13,066 nt of DNA from Flavobacteriaceae bacterium (GTDB taxonomy: Bacteria; Bacteroidota; Bacteroidia; Flavobacteriales; Flavobacteriaceae). The translations under genes and the position numbers were made by a program. Under the pieces are notes generated by a model that worked only from the letters and a program-made list of their open reading frames with translations, did no database searches and was not told the origin of the DNA. The stretch lies in the NCBI GenBank assembly GCA_029247985.1, contig JAQWKF010000080.1, forward strand, positions 1-13,066, read 5' to 3'. Positions 1 through 6,871 of this stretch are shown here, one piece after another; position 1 is the stretch's first letter, and each line of letters starts with the position of its first letter.

Positions 1-101
1 TGACGGAGCTGACGCATGGTTCCTGTTTTATCAAACTTACGTTTGAAGCGCTTTAGTGCGCGATCGATATTTTCACCGTCTTTGATTGGAATTATTAGCA
101 T
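1..101 (-). CDS. rpsU: 30S ribosomal protein bS21, 5' end only (partial)
   Basis: Only the first 33 codons and two further bases are in the window; the gene runs off the left edge. The visible peptide begins MLIIPIKDGENIDRALKRF and continues to residue 33 with a basic stretch (KRKFDKTGTMRQLR). This is the typical bS21 N-terminus: a short beta segment, then a Lys/Arg-rich helix. bS21 is a small subunit protein on the 30S platform next to the 3' end of 16S rRNA. Work on Flavobacterium ribosomes showed that bS21, with bS18 and bS6, sequesters the anti-SD sequence, which explains why most genes there lack SD motifs. The start is fixed by the ATG at 101-99, eight bases after a strong SD, which is unlike the other genes in this window. 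The gene follows the acyl-CoA dehydrogenase on the same strand after 65 bases and has its own candidate promoter. Confidence 0.95.
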   Translation of the reverse strand, partial: MLIIPIKDGENIDRALKRFKRKFDKTGTMRQLR

Positions 102-109
102 GAATCTAC

Positions 110-117
110 CCTCCTTT
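110..117 (-). promoter_or_regulatory. strong Shine-Dalgarno of rpsU
   Basis: On the minus strand the sequence AAAGGAGG lies eight bases upstream of the rpsU ATG. It is complementary to the CCUCC core of the 16S rRNA 3' end. None of the other starts examined in this window has a comparable motif at a suitable distance. In Flavobacterium the rpsU mRNA is a known exception, thought to be translated by ribosomes lacking bS21 as autogenous control. Applying that mechanism here is inference. Confidence 0.85.
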
Positions 118-133
118 CTTTAGAATTAGGTGG

Positions 134-141
134 CAAATATA
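134..141 (-). promoter_or_regulatory. candidate rpsU promoter (-7 box TATATTTG)
   Basis: TATATTTG on the minus strand matches the Bacteroidota -7 consensus TAnnTTTG exactly. It sits in the 65-base gap between the acyl-CoA dehydrogenase stop and rpsU. I see no convincing TTG at the usual -33 spacing. Transcription would start near position 130, giving a leader of about 30 bases that contains the SD. It implies rpsU can be expressed independently of the upstream cluster. Confidence 0.5.
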
Positions 142-166
142 GTAGTATTTATAAGAACCTACTACC

Positions 167-1330
167 CTATTTTAAAATTTGTTTTGCAATAACTACTTTT
201 TGGATTTCAGAAGTACCCTCACCAATGGTGCAAAGTTTGGAATCACGAAGGTATTTTTCAACAGGAAAATCTTTAGAATACCCATATCCACCAAAAACTT
301 GGACAGCTTCATTTGCAACTCTTACACAAGTTTCGGAAGCAAATAGCTTACACATGGCACTGATTTTTGTCATGCGTCTACCCATATTCTTTTCATAACA
401 GGCTTTGTGCATCAGCAATTCGGAGGCTTCAATATCTGTGGCCATCTGTGCTAACTTAAACGAAATGCCTTGAAATGCGTTGATGGGCTTTCCAAACTGC
501 ACGCGTTCGGAAGAATATTTTAAGGAGGCTTCATAAGCACCTCTTGCAATTCCCAAGGACAATGCTGCTATGGAAATTCTTCCACCGTCTAATATTTTCA
601 TGGATTGAATAAATCCATCGCCGACAGGACCCAAGCGGTTTGCATCTGAAATACGACATTGATCAAAAACAAGCTCTGCTGTCTCAGATGCACGCATTCC
701 AAGTTTGTTTTCTTTTTTGCCCGCATAAAAGCCTGGAGTACCGCGCTCAACAACAAAGGCAGTCATTCCTCGACTGTCGCCTTTTTCGCCTGTACGCACC
801 ACTATAACTGCTATGTCTCCACTGCTACCATGGGTAATAAAGTTTTTAGTACCATTGATAATCCAGTCGTCTCCATCCTGAACAGCAGTAGAATTCATTC
901 CGCCAGCATCAGAGCCTGTGTTGTGTTCTGTCAACCCCCATGCGCCTATCCATTCGCCAGAAGCAAGCTTGGGTAACCAACGCTGTTTTTGAGATTCATC
1001 CCCAAAAGCCAAAATGTGATTTGTACACAAAGAGTTGTGCGCAGCAATGGAAAGTCCAATGGAAGGATCAACCTTTGAGATTTCTTCAATAATAGCTGTA
1101 TACTCAAAATATCCAAGACCAGCACCGCCATAGGATTCAGGTACAAGTACGCCCATAAAGCCCATATCGCCGGCTTGATGCAAAAGTTCTTTAGGAAAAA
1201 ATTGACGTTCGTCCCAGTCCATTACGTGTGGCGCAATGTACTGTTGCGCAAAATCACGAGCAGAGGCTGATATCAGCTTGTGCGTTTCGCCCAATTCAAA
1301 GGAAGGACCCGATTGTATTTCAGTATTCAT
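167..1330 (-). CDS. acyl-CoA dehydrogenase (short/medium-chain type)
   Basis: This cytoplasmic FAD enzyme catalyses alpha,beta-dehydrogenation of acyl-CoA in fatty-acid or amino-acid catabolism, passing electrons to an electron-transfer flavoprotein. Its 387 residues fit the usual single-domain family length. The first signature region (GLTEHNTGSD, residues 132-141) is a close variant of the standard one. The second (QVFGGYGYSKDF..., residues 344-363) matches the family pattern fully. The catalytic base is Glu371 in IGEGTSEIQ, at the position used by short/medium-chain dehydrogenases rather than isovaleryl- or long-chain types. The ATG start lies two bases after the stop of the HhH gene, so the two are surely cotranscribed. 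Exact substrate (butyryl-CoA or a branched-chain acyl-CoA) cannot be told from the sequence. Confidence 0.93.
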   Translation of the reverse strand: MNTEIQSGPSFELGETHKLISASARDFAQQYIAPHVMDWDERQFFPKELLHQAGDMGFMGVLVPESYGGAGLGYFEYTAIIEEISKVDPSIGLSIAAHNSLCTNHILAFGDESQKQRWLPKLASGEWIGAWGLTEHNTGSDAGGMNSTAVQDGDDWIINGTKNFITHGSSGDIAVIVVRTGEKGDSRGMTAFVVERGTPGFYAGKKENKLGMRASETAELVFDQCRISDANRLGPVGDGFIQSMKILDGGRISIAALSLGIARGAYEASLKYSSERVQFGKPINAFQGISFKLAQMATDIEASELLMHKACYEKNMGRRMTKISAMCKLFASETCVRVANEAVQVFGGYGYSKDFPVEKYLRDSKLCTIGEGTSEIQKVVIAKQILK

Positions 1331-1332
1331 AG

Positions 1333-2178
1333 CTAATTAAACGACAAATATAAAGATAATCTTGCTTTTTTAATGGAGTCTATTTGTGTAATAGCAGCCA
1401 GCTCATGCCAAGAGGTTAGGGAATCTTGCTGTGTTCGCAAAGCCACAATGCTGCTGGCTAAAGAAACACTAATATATGGCGACTGCGAAAGCTCTGCGAT
1501 AGTCAAGTCGTTGATGTTTTGTTTGATGACATTGGGAACAGAATCCATTTTAAAATGCATCCACAACTGATCCTGTACCTCGGGTTTCAAACCCCACACA
1601 TCGTCTAATTGATCCTTAATCAAAAATCCTCCTAACTGCTTACGTAGGGTAATTATACGCTGACCCAACACAGGGCCAATTCCATAAACTTCTTGCAAAG
1701 CTTCAGCAGTAGCACTGTTAAGTTCTGCTTTAGCCCTTACGGCGATAGTGTTTTTTACTTTTTTAATTTCTGGTAATTTTAAATACGGACGTATGCGATT
1801 CATTTCAACATCAGACAATCCCGCAACCTGTTTTAGGTCTTCTTCTGAATACAAATAAGATCCAGCGGCGCGATAAGCGCGAATGCGCTCAACAACTGAC
1901 ATAGAAATACCAAGTTGATAGGCTTTGAAATCGGATATGTAATTGGGGTTAAATGGATAAATACTATCTCTTACCTTGTCGGAGACAATTTTTAAATCCA
2001 TTAGGGAGTCTATAAGATGCTGGACTTCCTTGTTTGCAACCAAAGCATTAGTATTGTTAGTGCTTGGATTATCTGATAGCCTAATCAGCAAGTGAATCCC
2101 TAGGAACAAAAAAAAGGTCCACAACACACCCCTACGCTGTGCTTTATTTAGTTTATAAAAAGGACTTGGGGGTTTCAC
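1333..2178 (-). CDS. membrane-anchored triple helix-hairpin-helix (ComEA-like) protein
   Basis: The 281-residue protein has a basic N-terminus (KLNKAQRRG), one transmembrane segment at about 19-34, a low-complexity linker (35-75), then three repeats of about 60-65 residues resembling ComEA-type HhH pairs (about 75-136, 151-211 and 221-281). The middle repeat has the canonical hairpin YGIGPVLGQRI (165-175); in the first (YQLGISMSVVERI) and third (SPYISVSLASSI) the hairpin glycines are degenerate. The positive-inside rule places the repeats in the periplasm. ComEA proteins bind incoming DNA during transformation; whether this one binds DNA is unknown. The start is GTG at 2178-2176: an in-frame TAA lies just upstream and the next in-frame Met is residue 60. 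It begins eight bases after the AGCS stop. Confidence 0.8.
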   Translation of the reverse strand: MKPPSPFYKLNKAQRRGVLWTFFLFLGIHLLIRLSDNPSTNNTNALVANKEVQHLIDSLMDLKIVSDKVRDSIYPFNPNYISDFKAYQLGISMSVVERIRAYRAAGSYLYSEEDLKQVAGLSDVEMNRIRPYLKLPEIKKVKNTIAVRAKAELNSATAEALQEVYGIGPVLGQRIITLRKQLGGFLIKDQLDDVWGLKPEVQDQLWMHFKMDSVPNVIKQNINDLTIAELSQSPYISVSLASSIVALRTQQDSLTSWHELAAITQIDSIKKARLSLYLSFN

Positions 2179-2186
2179 ATATTAGA

Positions 2187-3857
2187 TCATGATTTGGCAC
2201 GTATGGCTGTAAGGTATCTGTTTAGCTCATTTTTCACTACAGGGAACAAGAAGAAAAGCCCAATCATATTGGGAAACACCATAGCAAAAATCATGGCATC
2301 GGAGAACGCCCAAATAGAGTCCATACTTGCTGCAGATCCAATTATGATAAAAATTAAAAACAACAACTTATAGGTCATGTCTGCTCGCCTTCCCCTGCCA
2401 AATAAAAACTTCCAAGACTGAATTCCATAATAGGACCATGAAATCATAGTTGAAATAGCAAACAAGAAAACTGCTATTGTTAAGAACAAATCGGAATATG
2501 GGATGTATTGCTCAAATGCTTTAGAAGTAATTCCAGCACCTTCATAAAGACTGCCGTCTATTAAAACTTTACCGCTGACATCTTCATAATTAACCCCGCC
2601 AATCACAAGGCTATGACTACCATCTGCTTGCTCAATAGCATTATCATATTTTGACAAATCTCCGTAAGCAAACTTATTTTGACTATTGAAAGTGATAATG
2701 ACTAAAGCTGTCATCGTACATATTACCACTGTGTCAATAAAAGGCTCCAACAAAGCAACTAAGCCTTCAGAGGCTGGATACTTGGTTTTTACCGCAGAAT
2801 GCGCAATAGAAGCTGACCCTGCTCCTGCTTCATTTGAAAAAGCGGCTCGTTTAAAACCTACCATTAAAACACCAATGATTCCACCCACTCCGATGGCCTT
2901 TGGGTTGAATGCCTCAGAAACGATGAGCGAAATGGCATCATCCAAAAAACTAAAGTTAACTGACAAAATATAAACACACGCCAACACATATAGCACAGCC
3001 ATAAATGGCACAACACGCTCGGTAACAGAAGCGATACGCTTAATCCCACCAATAATTATAAGCCCCACAAGAATTGCCATCAACACGCCAATAACAGCCC
3101 CTGCGCTAGTACTTTCCAGCCCCATAAGTTGCTTCAAAACAACTGTAGCTTGGTTCGATTGGGCAGCATTACCTCCACCAAAGGAACCCCCAATACAACA
3201 TACTGCGAAAATGACAGCTGTAATCTTTCCCAGCTTAGCAAAACCTTTTTCACTCAACCCTTTTTTTAAATAATACATAGGCCCCCCATAGATTGTTCCA
3301 TCAGGTCCTACATCACGATATTTTACTCCAAGCGTACATTCAACGAACTTGGTTGACATACCAATAAGCCCGCAAACAATCATCCAAAAGGTAGCGCCTG
3401 GACCACCAAGTGCAATGGCGAGCGCAACTCCAGCAATATTTCCATTTCCTACAGTCCCAGAAACAGCCGTTGCCAAGGCTTGAAAATGACTTACTTCACC
3501 TTCTTGGCTTTCATCTTTTATGGTGTCAATTACATCACCATCAACAACGTTTACAGCTGCTTTTTTTGAAGCTGAATGATGATCAATATCGTCGTACTTT
3601 CCGCGCACTACATTTATAGCAAGTGGAAATCTTCGGACGTTGATAAACCCAAAGTAAATGGTAAAAAACAATGCGCTTCCAACCAATAAATAAATTACAA
3701 AAGGATTACCCCCAACTTGAAAGAAAACAACCTCAGAGAAAAAGTCAGAAACAGGCTTAAATGCTTCATTAATGCGCTCGTCGAGTCCCTTTTCGGAAGT
3801 TTGGGCGTTTAGCGGCAGACACAAAAGTGTCATAATTAGGGTGATAAAGTATTTCAT
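2187..3857 (-). CDS. AGCS-family sodium:alanine/glycine symporter
   Basis: This inner-membrane transporter of the alanine-or-glycine:cation symporter family couples amino-acid uptake to Na+ (or H+). Family landmarks are HFQALATAVSGTVGNGNIAGVA (124-145, here broken by Asn138), GGPGATFWM (151-159) with G-M-S-T-K-F-E following, IYGGPMYYL (189-197), and AAFSNEAGAGSASIAHSA (338-355). About ten to eleven hydrophobic segments are visible. The N-terminus (1-19, ending LNAQT) looks like a cleavable signal peptide, which is common in Bacteroidota members. At 556 residues it is longer than the roughly 450-480 of many homologues because of two hydrophilic stretches, at about 88-120 and 392-445. It lies 13 bases after the PspC gene. 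Alanine or glycine is the likely substrate by family only. Confidence 0.9.
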   Translation of the reverse strand: MKYFITLIMTLLCLPLNAQTSEKGLDERINEAFKPVSDFFSEVVFFQVGGNPFVIYLLVGSALFFTIYFGFINVRRFPLAINVVRGKYDDIDHHSASKKAAVNVVDGDVIDTIKDESQEGEVSHFQALATAVSGTVGNGNIAGVALAIALGGPGATFWMIVCGLIGMSTKFVECTLGVKYRDVGPDGTIYGGPMYYLKKGLSEKGFAKLGKITAVIFAVCCIGGSFGGGNAAQSNQATVVLKQLMGLESTSAGAVIGVLMAILVGLIIIGGIKRIASVTERVVPFMAVLYVLACVYILSVNFSFLDDAISLIVSEAFNPKAIGVGGIIGVLMVGFKRAAFSNEAGAGSASIAHSAVKTKYPASEGLVALLEPFIDTVVICTMTALVIITFNSQNKFAYGDLSKYDNAIEQADGSHSLVIGGVNYEDVSGKVLIDGSLYEGAGITSKAFEQYIPYSDLFLTIAVFLFAISTMISWSYYGIQSWKFLFGRGRRADMTYKLLFLIFIIIGSAASMDSIWAFSDAMIFAMVFPNMIGLFFLFPVVKNELNRYLTAIRAKS

Positions 3858-3870
3858 AAATTAGTTTGGA

Positions 3871-4098
3871 TTATAAATCAAAAACTGATGAACGTTTAGC
3901 AAATAAAAAATCTTTCATTCTAAGCCAGAAGGCAAAAACCAAATATAATGCAAAGCCAGCGCCCAATGAAAAAAAACTTAGATATATAAAGAAAATGCGG
4001 ACGTGTTTTGCTTTCATACCTAGGCGTTCTGCCAAGCGTGAGCATACTTCAAAGCCACGTTTTTCTAGAAAATAGCGTAATTCATGCATAGTGCTCAT
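3871..4098 (-). CDS. PspC-domain small membrane protein
   Basis: This 75-residue protein consists almost entirely of a PspC domain: an N-terminal amphipathic part (LRYFLEKRGFEVCSRLAERLGMKAKHVRIFF, 7-37), a hydrophobic segment at about 36-60 with GAGFALYLVFAFWL, and a short tail ending KRSSVFDL. Members of this form recur in Flavobacteriia. The PspC family is named after the phage-shock response to membrane stress in E. coli, but short stand-alone Bacteroidota versions have no assigned role and are probably not DNA-binding regulators despite the usual database name. Met1 or Met4 could be the start; Met1 is chosen because it leaves a normal 13-base gap to the DUF2851 gene upstream. Confidence 0.85.
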   Translation of the reverse strand: MSTMHELRYFLEKRGFEVCSRLAERLGMKAKHVRIFFIYLSFFSLGAGFALYLVFAFWLRMKDFLFAKRSSVFDL

Positions 4099-4111
4099 GT
4101 TACAAAAGTAA

Positions 4112-5380
4112 TCAAAGATTTAAAAGCTCGTGTCCAAAGCTACATGACAAGCATCTACGAGGATTGCAATAGTTGGTTTTTAACTGGATAGATGCCTGGC
4201 TCTCAAGGGCATCTTCAATGGTGCAGCCAAGTGCCTTGAATTTGAGACTGTAATTGTTTTTTTCGGGTGGCAGCTGGCGAACGCAATCCAATATTTGATT
4301 AACACGCTCATCGCCTGTGTATTTATAGTAATGAAATAGAAAAGGGAAAACAGTATTTAATAGAAGTAGCTGAATAAACGACTTTGTCAATTTGCGCTGC
4401 CGCTGTTTGGCAGGTGTGTTAAAATGATAATGTGATTCCCAAAAAGAGGTCGTCTTGGCTTGCATTAACGCATACAATGTATCTACGTTTTTTGCAGCAT
4501 GAATATGGGATAACAACCGTGGCTGTTGGGAAGTGAGCCATGCGAGTTGTGACAATCGAATAGTGGGGAAATTTGCAGGTCGCAAACGGAAAAAATTAAG
4601 GTTTTCCGAAATTGGCATAAGTTGGTACTTGTGCTTCAAATATTGATATGTTTTTTGTTGACGTATAAAATATGTATGATCAACTGTTTTTTGAAAAAGA
4701 TTTGACTGTCCAAAAAAAAGTGCTTCCAGGTCTTCAGTGTTTGAAGCGCAGTTAAGTACGGCTTTCCATGGGGTTGCAAGCGCCATATTAGCAAAGGCCA
4801 ACCCATTTTGCTTTAACCCAAAACCTTTAGCCAAAGCAACAAAAAATACCGCCTCCCAATTATTTTTGGTCAGTGATAACCAGTGTTGAAATAAGGCTGT
4901 TTTTTCCATAAGTCGCTCTACATAGAGTCGCTCCCAAAATTGACGTTGATGAAACTCAGAAACCACGTGAATCTTATCTGCGCAGCTAATCCATTTTTTG
5001 TCTTGACTTATCCATTTTTCATACTTTTTGAGTATGCTATTGGGTACATATTCAGACAAACACAGAGTTGGCATGGGCTGTTGGCTAACATCAAAAACAG
5101 GAATATCATTTTTCCAAACCACGTGCAGAATGACATTATCGTAATTGGTATCCACTTCATGCCGATGATTAAACCAATCTGAAGCTTGAAGATGAAGCTC
5201 AACATTTCCTACCCAGAGGGTTTTGTTTAGTTGGATATGTGCATTAAAAAAATCAGGCCCCGCATTCGGATTTTCCTGTCCAGGTTTGACCACAACAAGT
5301 GTATCACCGTCAGTCGTTTTTAACGCTTTGCGGCTAAAATATTGTGTTTTCCATAAATAGGCGAGCAGTTCTTCGCGCAC
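4112..5380 (-). CDS. DUF2851 family protein, function unknown
   Basis: The 422-residue protein matches the Bacteroidota family I recognise as DUF2851. The N-terminal block holds KTTDGDTL, NAGPDFFNAHI (39-49) and GNVELHLQASDWFNHRHEVD (58-77), followed by ILHVVW. The middle has the family motif RLRPANFPTIRLSQLAWL; the C-terminus has three cysteines in YCNPRRCLSC (404-413), with a fourth at Cys133. No signal peptide or membrane segment is evident, so it is likely cytoplasmic. The start is GTG at 5380-5378: the rhodanese stop is in frame just five codons upstream and the next in-frame Met is residue 103. The PDF...VELH pattern plus four cysteines loosely recalls PD-(D/E)XK nucleases with a metal cluster, but that is a suggestion only. 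Confidence 0.85.
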   Translation of the reverse strand: MREELLAYLWKTQYFSRKALKTTDGDTLVVVKPGQENPNAGPDFFNAHIQLNKTLWVGNVELHLQASDWFNHRHEVDTNYDNVILHVVWKNDIPVFDVSQQPMPTLCLSEYVPNSILKKYEKWISQDKKWISCADKIHVVSEFHQRQFWERLYVERLMEKTALFQHWLSLTKNNWEAVFFVALAKGFGLKQNGLAFANMALATPWKAVLNCASNTEDLEALFFGQSNLFQKTVDHTYFIRQQKTYQYLKHKYQLMPISENLNFFRLRPANFPTIRLSQLAWLTSQQPRLLSHIHAAKNVDTLYALMQAKTTSFWESHYHFNTPAKQRQRKLTKSFIQLLLLNTVFPFLFHYYKYTGDERVNQILDCVRQLPPEKNNYSLKFKALGCTIEDALESQASIQLKTNYCNPRRCLSCSFGHELLNL

Positions 5381-5392
5381 CTTGTTTTGAGA

Positions 5393-5773
5393 TTACTCCT
5401 CCAAATCGCCCTCCCAAGCAAGGACACCACCTTCAAGATTATATACAGCGCTAAAACCCATTTGACTCATAAGCTGACAAGCCTGCCCGCTTCTTGCGCC
5501 AGAGCGACAATACACAAAGTAGGATTTGGATTTATCCAGTGCTTCTACAGAGGCAATAAAATCTGCACCTCCGCGAATATCCATATTCAATGCTCCCTTA
5601 ATATATCCAGATTCAAACTCTTCCACTGTCCTAACATCAAGGATTACTGACGCTGAAGTTTGCTCTTGTAGTTCAGCCCATGCATCGGGCGCTAATTCAT
5701 TCATTTGTGTTTGTTTTTTGGGCGAAGACACACAAGCAGTCGCTATAAACATAAAAACAATTACCCTGTGCAT
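5393..5773 (-). CDS. rhodanese-like domain lipoprotein
   Basis: This is a single-domain rhodanese of 126 residues. The CH2A-like motif LDVRTVEEFESGYIKGALN is at 45-63, and the active-site loop CRSGARS at 89-95 has Cys89 as the persulfide-carrying nucleophile. GGVLAW (115-120) is the usual C-terminal motif. The N-terminus is a short hydrophobic segment ending IATAC (10-14), a plausible though non-ideal lipobox (Ala at -3) with Cys14 as the lipidated residue, followed by a charged linker, so an envelope lipoprotein is likely. Rhodaneses transfer sulfane sulfur or act in thiol redox reactions; the acceptor here is unknown. It is first in the leftward operon, 67 bases from the divergent marR gene, so it may share control with it. 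Confidence 0.88.
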   Translation of the reverse strand: MHRVIVFMFIATACVSSPKKQTQMNELAPDAWAELQEQTSASVILDVRTVEEFESGYIKGALNMDIRGGADFIASVEALDKSKSYFVYCRSGARSGQACQLMSQMGFSAVYNLEGGVLAWEGDLEE

Positions 5774-5786
5774 CTTTTAATTTTAT

Positions 5787-5794
5787 CAAATATA
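5787..5794 (-). promoter_or_regulatory. candidate promoter of the leftward operon (-7 box TATATTTG)
   Basis: TATATTTG on the minus strand lies 13 bases upstream of the rhodanese ATG and exactly matches the TAnnTTTG consensus. No TTG occurs at the expected -33 distance. Transcription would begin around 5780-5783, leaving a very short leader. It lies back to back with the marR -7 box, with 15 bases between the two boxes. Confidence 0.5.
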
Positions 5795-5809
5795 ATTTAA
5801 TTTTTTTTA

Positions 5810-5817
5810 TATATTTG
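5810..5817 (+). promoter_or_regulatory. candidate marR-yceI promoter (-7 box TATATTTG)
   Basis: TATATTTG matches the Bacteroidota -7 consensus and is followed by the marR ATG 23 bases later. A -33 TTG is not obvious in the A/T tract upstream. The last three bases (TTG) are shared with the first operator-like palindrome, so a bound repressor would block this promoter. Confidence 0.5.
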
Positions 5818-5826
5818 TATATACAA
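5815..5826 (+). promoter_or_regulatory. operator-like palindrome 1 (TTGTATATACAA)
   Basis: This is a perfect 12-bp palindrome (TTGTAT/ATACAA) overlapping the end of the marR -7 box and the predicted transcription start. MarR-family dimers bind palindromes of this size and commonly repress their own promoters. A second related site lies 15 bp downstream. Assignment to the adjacent MarR protein is inference from position. Confidence 0.5.
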
Positions 5827-5829
5827 TAG

Positions 5830-5841
5830 TTGTTAGTACAA
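5830..5841 (+). promoter_or_regulatory. operator-like inverted repeat 2 (TTGTTAGTACAA)
   Basis: TTGT-TAGT-ACAA keeps the outer arms of palindrome 1 exactly and matches it at 9 of 12 positions. The two centres are 15 bp apart, about one and a half helical turns. The last base is the A of the marR ATG, so binding here would block elongation or the early transcribed region. Confidence 0.4.
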
Positions 5842-6257
5842 TGATTAACAAAGACGTGGTTGTGCAGGTGATGAAGGGAGGAAATGTATTTGCTGAGCAC
5901 ATTGGAAATACACTTCAGCCATTTGGACTGAGCTTACAGCAGTTTAACGTATTGCGCATTTTGAGAGGTCGCAATGGGGCTGCTGCTTCCTTGGAGAGTA
6001 TAACAGATGACATGATTCACCGCATGAGCAATACCTCCAGGATAGTAGACAAGCTCTTGGAAAAAGGGTGTGTTGAGCGCACTGTTTGTCCTGAAAATCG
6101 GCGCAAGGTGAATATTTTTATAACCCAAAAAGGAATGAAATTGCTCATGAAAATAGATGCGGTTATAGATCATACAGAAAAAGCACTCACCTCGCCCCTG
6201 TCTCAGCATGAAATGGAACAATTATTGCTAATACTGAGTAAACTAAAATCAAAATAA
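5841..6257 (+). CDS. MarR-family transcriptional regulator
   Basis: The 138-residue protein is the typical size of a MarR dimeric winged-helix repressor. The N-terminal dimerisation helix is followed by the helix-turn-helix SLESITDDMIHRMSNTSRIVDKLLEKG (50-76), with NTSRIVDKLLEKG as the recognition helix, and by the wing VERTVCPENRRKVNIFIT (78-95), where the R-x5-NRR pattern corresponds to the family's D-x-R-R wing. C-terminal helices (100-137) close the dimer interface. Two cysteines (Cys77, Cys83) flank the wing; they are not in the N-terminal position used by OhrR-type peroxide sensors. It is the first gene of a two-gene unit with yceI (16-base gap) and diverges from the rhodanese gene. Its ligand is unknown; operator-like sites upstream suggest autorepression. 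Confidence 0.9.
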   Translation: MINKDVVVQVMKGGNVFAEHIGNTLQPFGLSLQQFNVLRILRGRNGAAASLESITDDMIHRMSNTSRIVDKLLEKGCVERTVCPENRRKVNIFITQKGMKLLMKIDAVIDHTEKALTSPLSQHEMEQLLLILSKLKSK

Positions 6258-6273
6258 CATTAAAAAAAACAAA

Positions 6274-6831
6274 ATGAATACTAAAACAATAACAGCTTTT
6301 TTGGCAATTACTTTTTTAAGCTTTGGGTTAAATGCACAGACAAAAGCTATTGCTAATGGAATCATCAATTGGGAAGGATCAAAAATCACTACCGAATCCC
6401 ATGTTGGAACCATAAACATTAGTAAAGGGGCACTAACATTTGATGCTGATGTGCTTACGGGCGGAAACTTCACAGTTGACATGAACTCTATAGTGTGTAC
6501 AGATTTGTCTGAAGAATATGGCGCAAGGCTAGTTGGCCACCTTGAATCAGATGATTTTTTTGGGGTAGCAGAACATCCAGAGGCTACACTGGTTTTTACA
6601 TCTATTACACCTTCTGATGAGGGATACAACATTACAGGTGATTTTACCATTCGAGGTATTACTCATTCAGAATCATTTGAACTCAAAATTAACAACAACA
6701 CGGCTACAGCTGATTTTGAGATTGACCGCTCCAAATACAACGTAAAATTTAGATCTGATTCCTTTTTTGAAAACCTAGGAGACAAGCTTATTAACGACGA
6801 ATTGAAGCTTCGTGTGAGCTTTACATACTAG
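6274..6831 (+). CDS. YceI family protein (secreted lipocalin-like)
   Basis: The 185-residue protein starts with a Sec signal peptide (1-21, cleavage expected after LNA, before Gln22). The remainder is a YceI domain: an alternating beta-strand pattern with INWEGSK (31-37), a central region with HLESDDFFGVAEHPEATLVF, and GDFTIRGITHS. YceI proteins form an extended beta-barrel that binds an isoprenoid chain (shown for Thermus TT1927b) and are periplasmic in E. coli. The physiological role in Bacteroidota is not established. It sits 16 bases after marR, a pairing common in Flavobacteriia, and is therefore the probable regulatory target. No terminator follows it; the trp promoter begins within four bases of its stop codon. 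Confidence 0.92.
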   Translation: MNTKTITAFLAITFLSFGLNAQTKAIANGIINWEGSKITTESHVGTINISKGALTFDADVLTGGNFTVDMNSIVCTDLSEEYGARLVGHLESDDFFGVAEHPEATLVFTSITPSDEGYNITGDFTIRGITHSESFELKINNNTATADFEIDRSKYNVKFRSDSFFENLGDKLINDELKLRVSFTY

Positions 6832-6834
6832 CCC

Positions 6835-6866
6835 TTGTTTTTTTATCGCTGAAATGCATATATTTG
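6835..6866 (+). promoter_or_regulatory. trp operon promoter (-33 TTG, -7 TATATTTG)
   Basis: TTG at 6835-6837 and TATATTTG at 6859-6866 are 21 bases apart. This is the only complete match in the window to the Bacteroidota two-part promoter (TTG about 19-21 bases before TAnnTTTG). Transcription should start around 6870-6873, which practically coincides with the leader peptide ATG at 6872. Confidence 0.65.
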
Positions 6867-6871
6867 GGCTG

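Noticed and set aside
659..976. Plus-strand reading frame inside the acyl-CoA dehydrogenase gene
   Set aside because: It lies wholly within a well-supported gene on the other strand, has no recognisable domain and is explained as an antisense shadow. The same holds for other frames inside the trp, DUF2851 and AGCS genes.
3866..4075. Plus-strand frame opposite the PspC gene
   Set aside because: The minus-strand product is a clear PspC domain protein; the plus-strand frame is basic, low in hydrophobic pattern and unrelated to any family I recognise.
5384..5400. GAGGAG upstream of the DUF2851 GTG as a Shine-Dalgarno
   Set aside because: It encodes the last Glu-Glu of the rhodanese and is about 15 bases from the start codon, too far for normal pairing.
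5841..6257. MarR protein as an OhrR-type peroxide sensor
   Set aside because: OhrR senses through an N-terminal cysteine; here the only cysteines are at 77 and 83 near the wing, and no ohr gene is adjacent.
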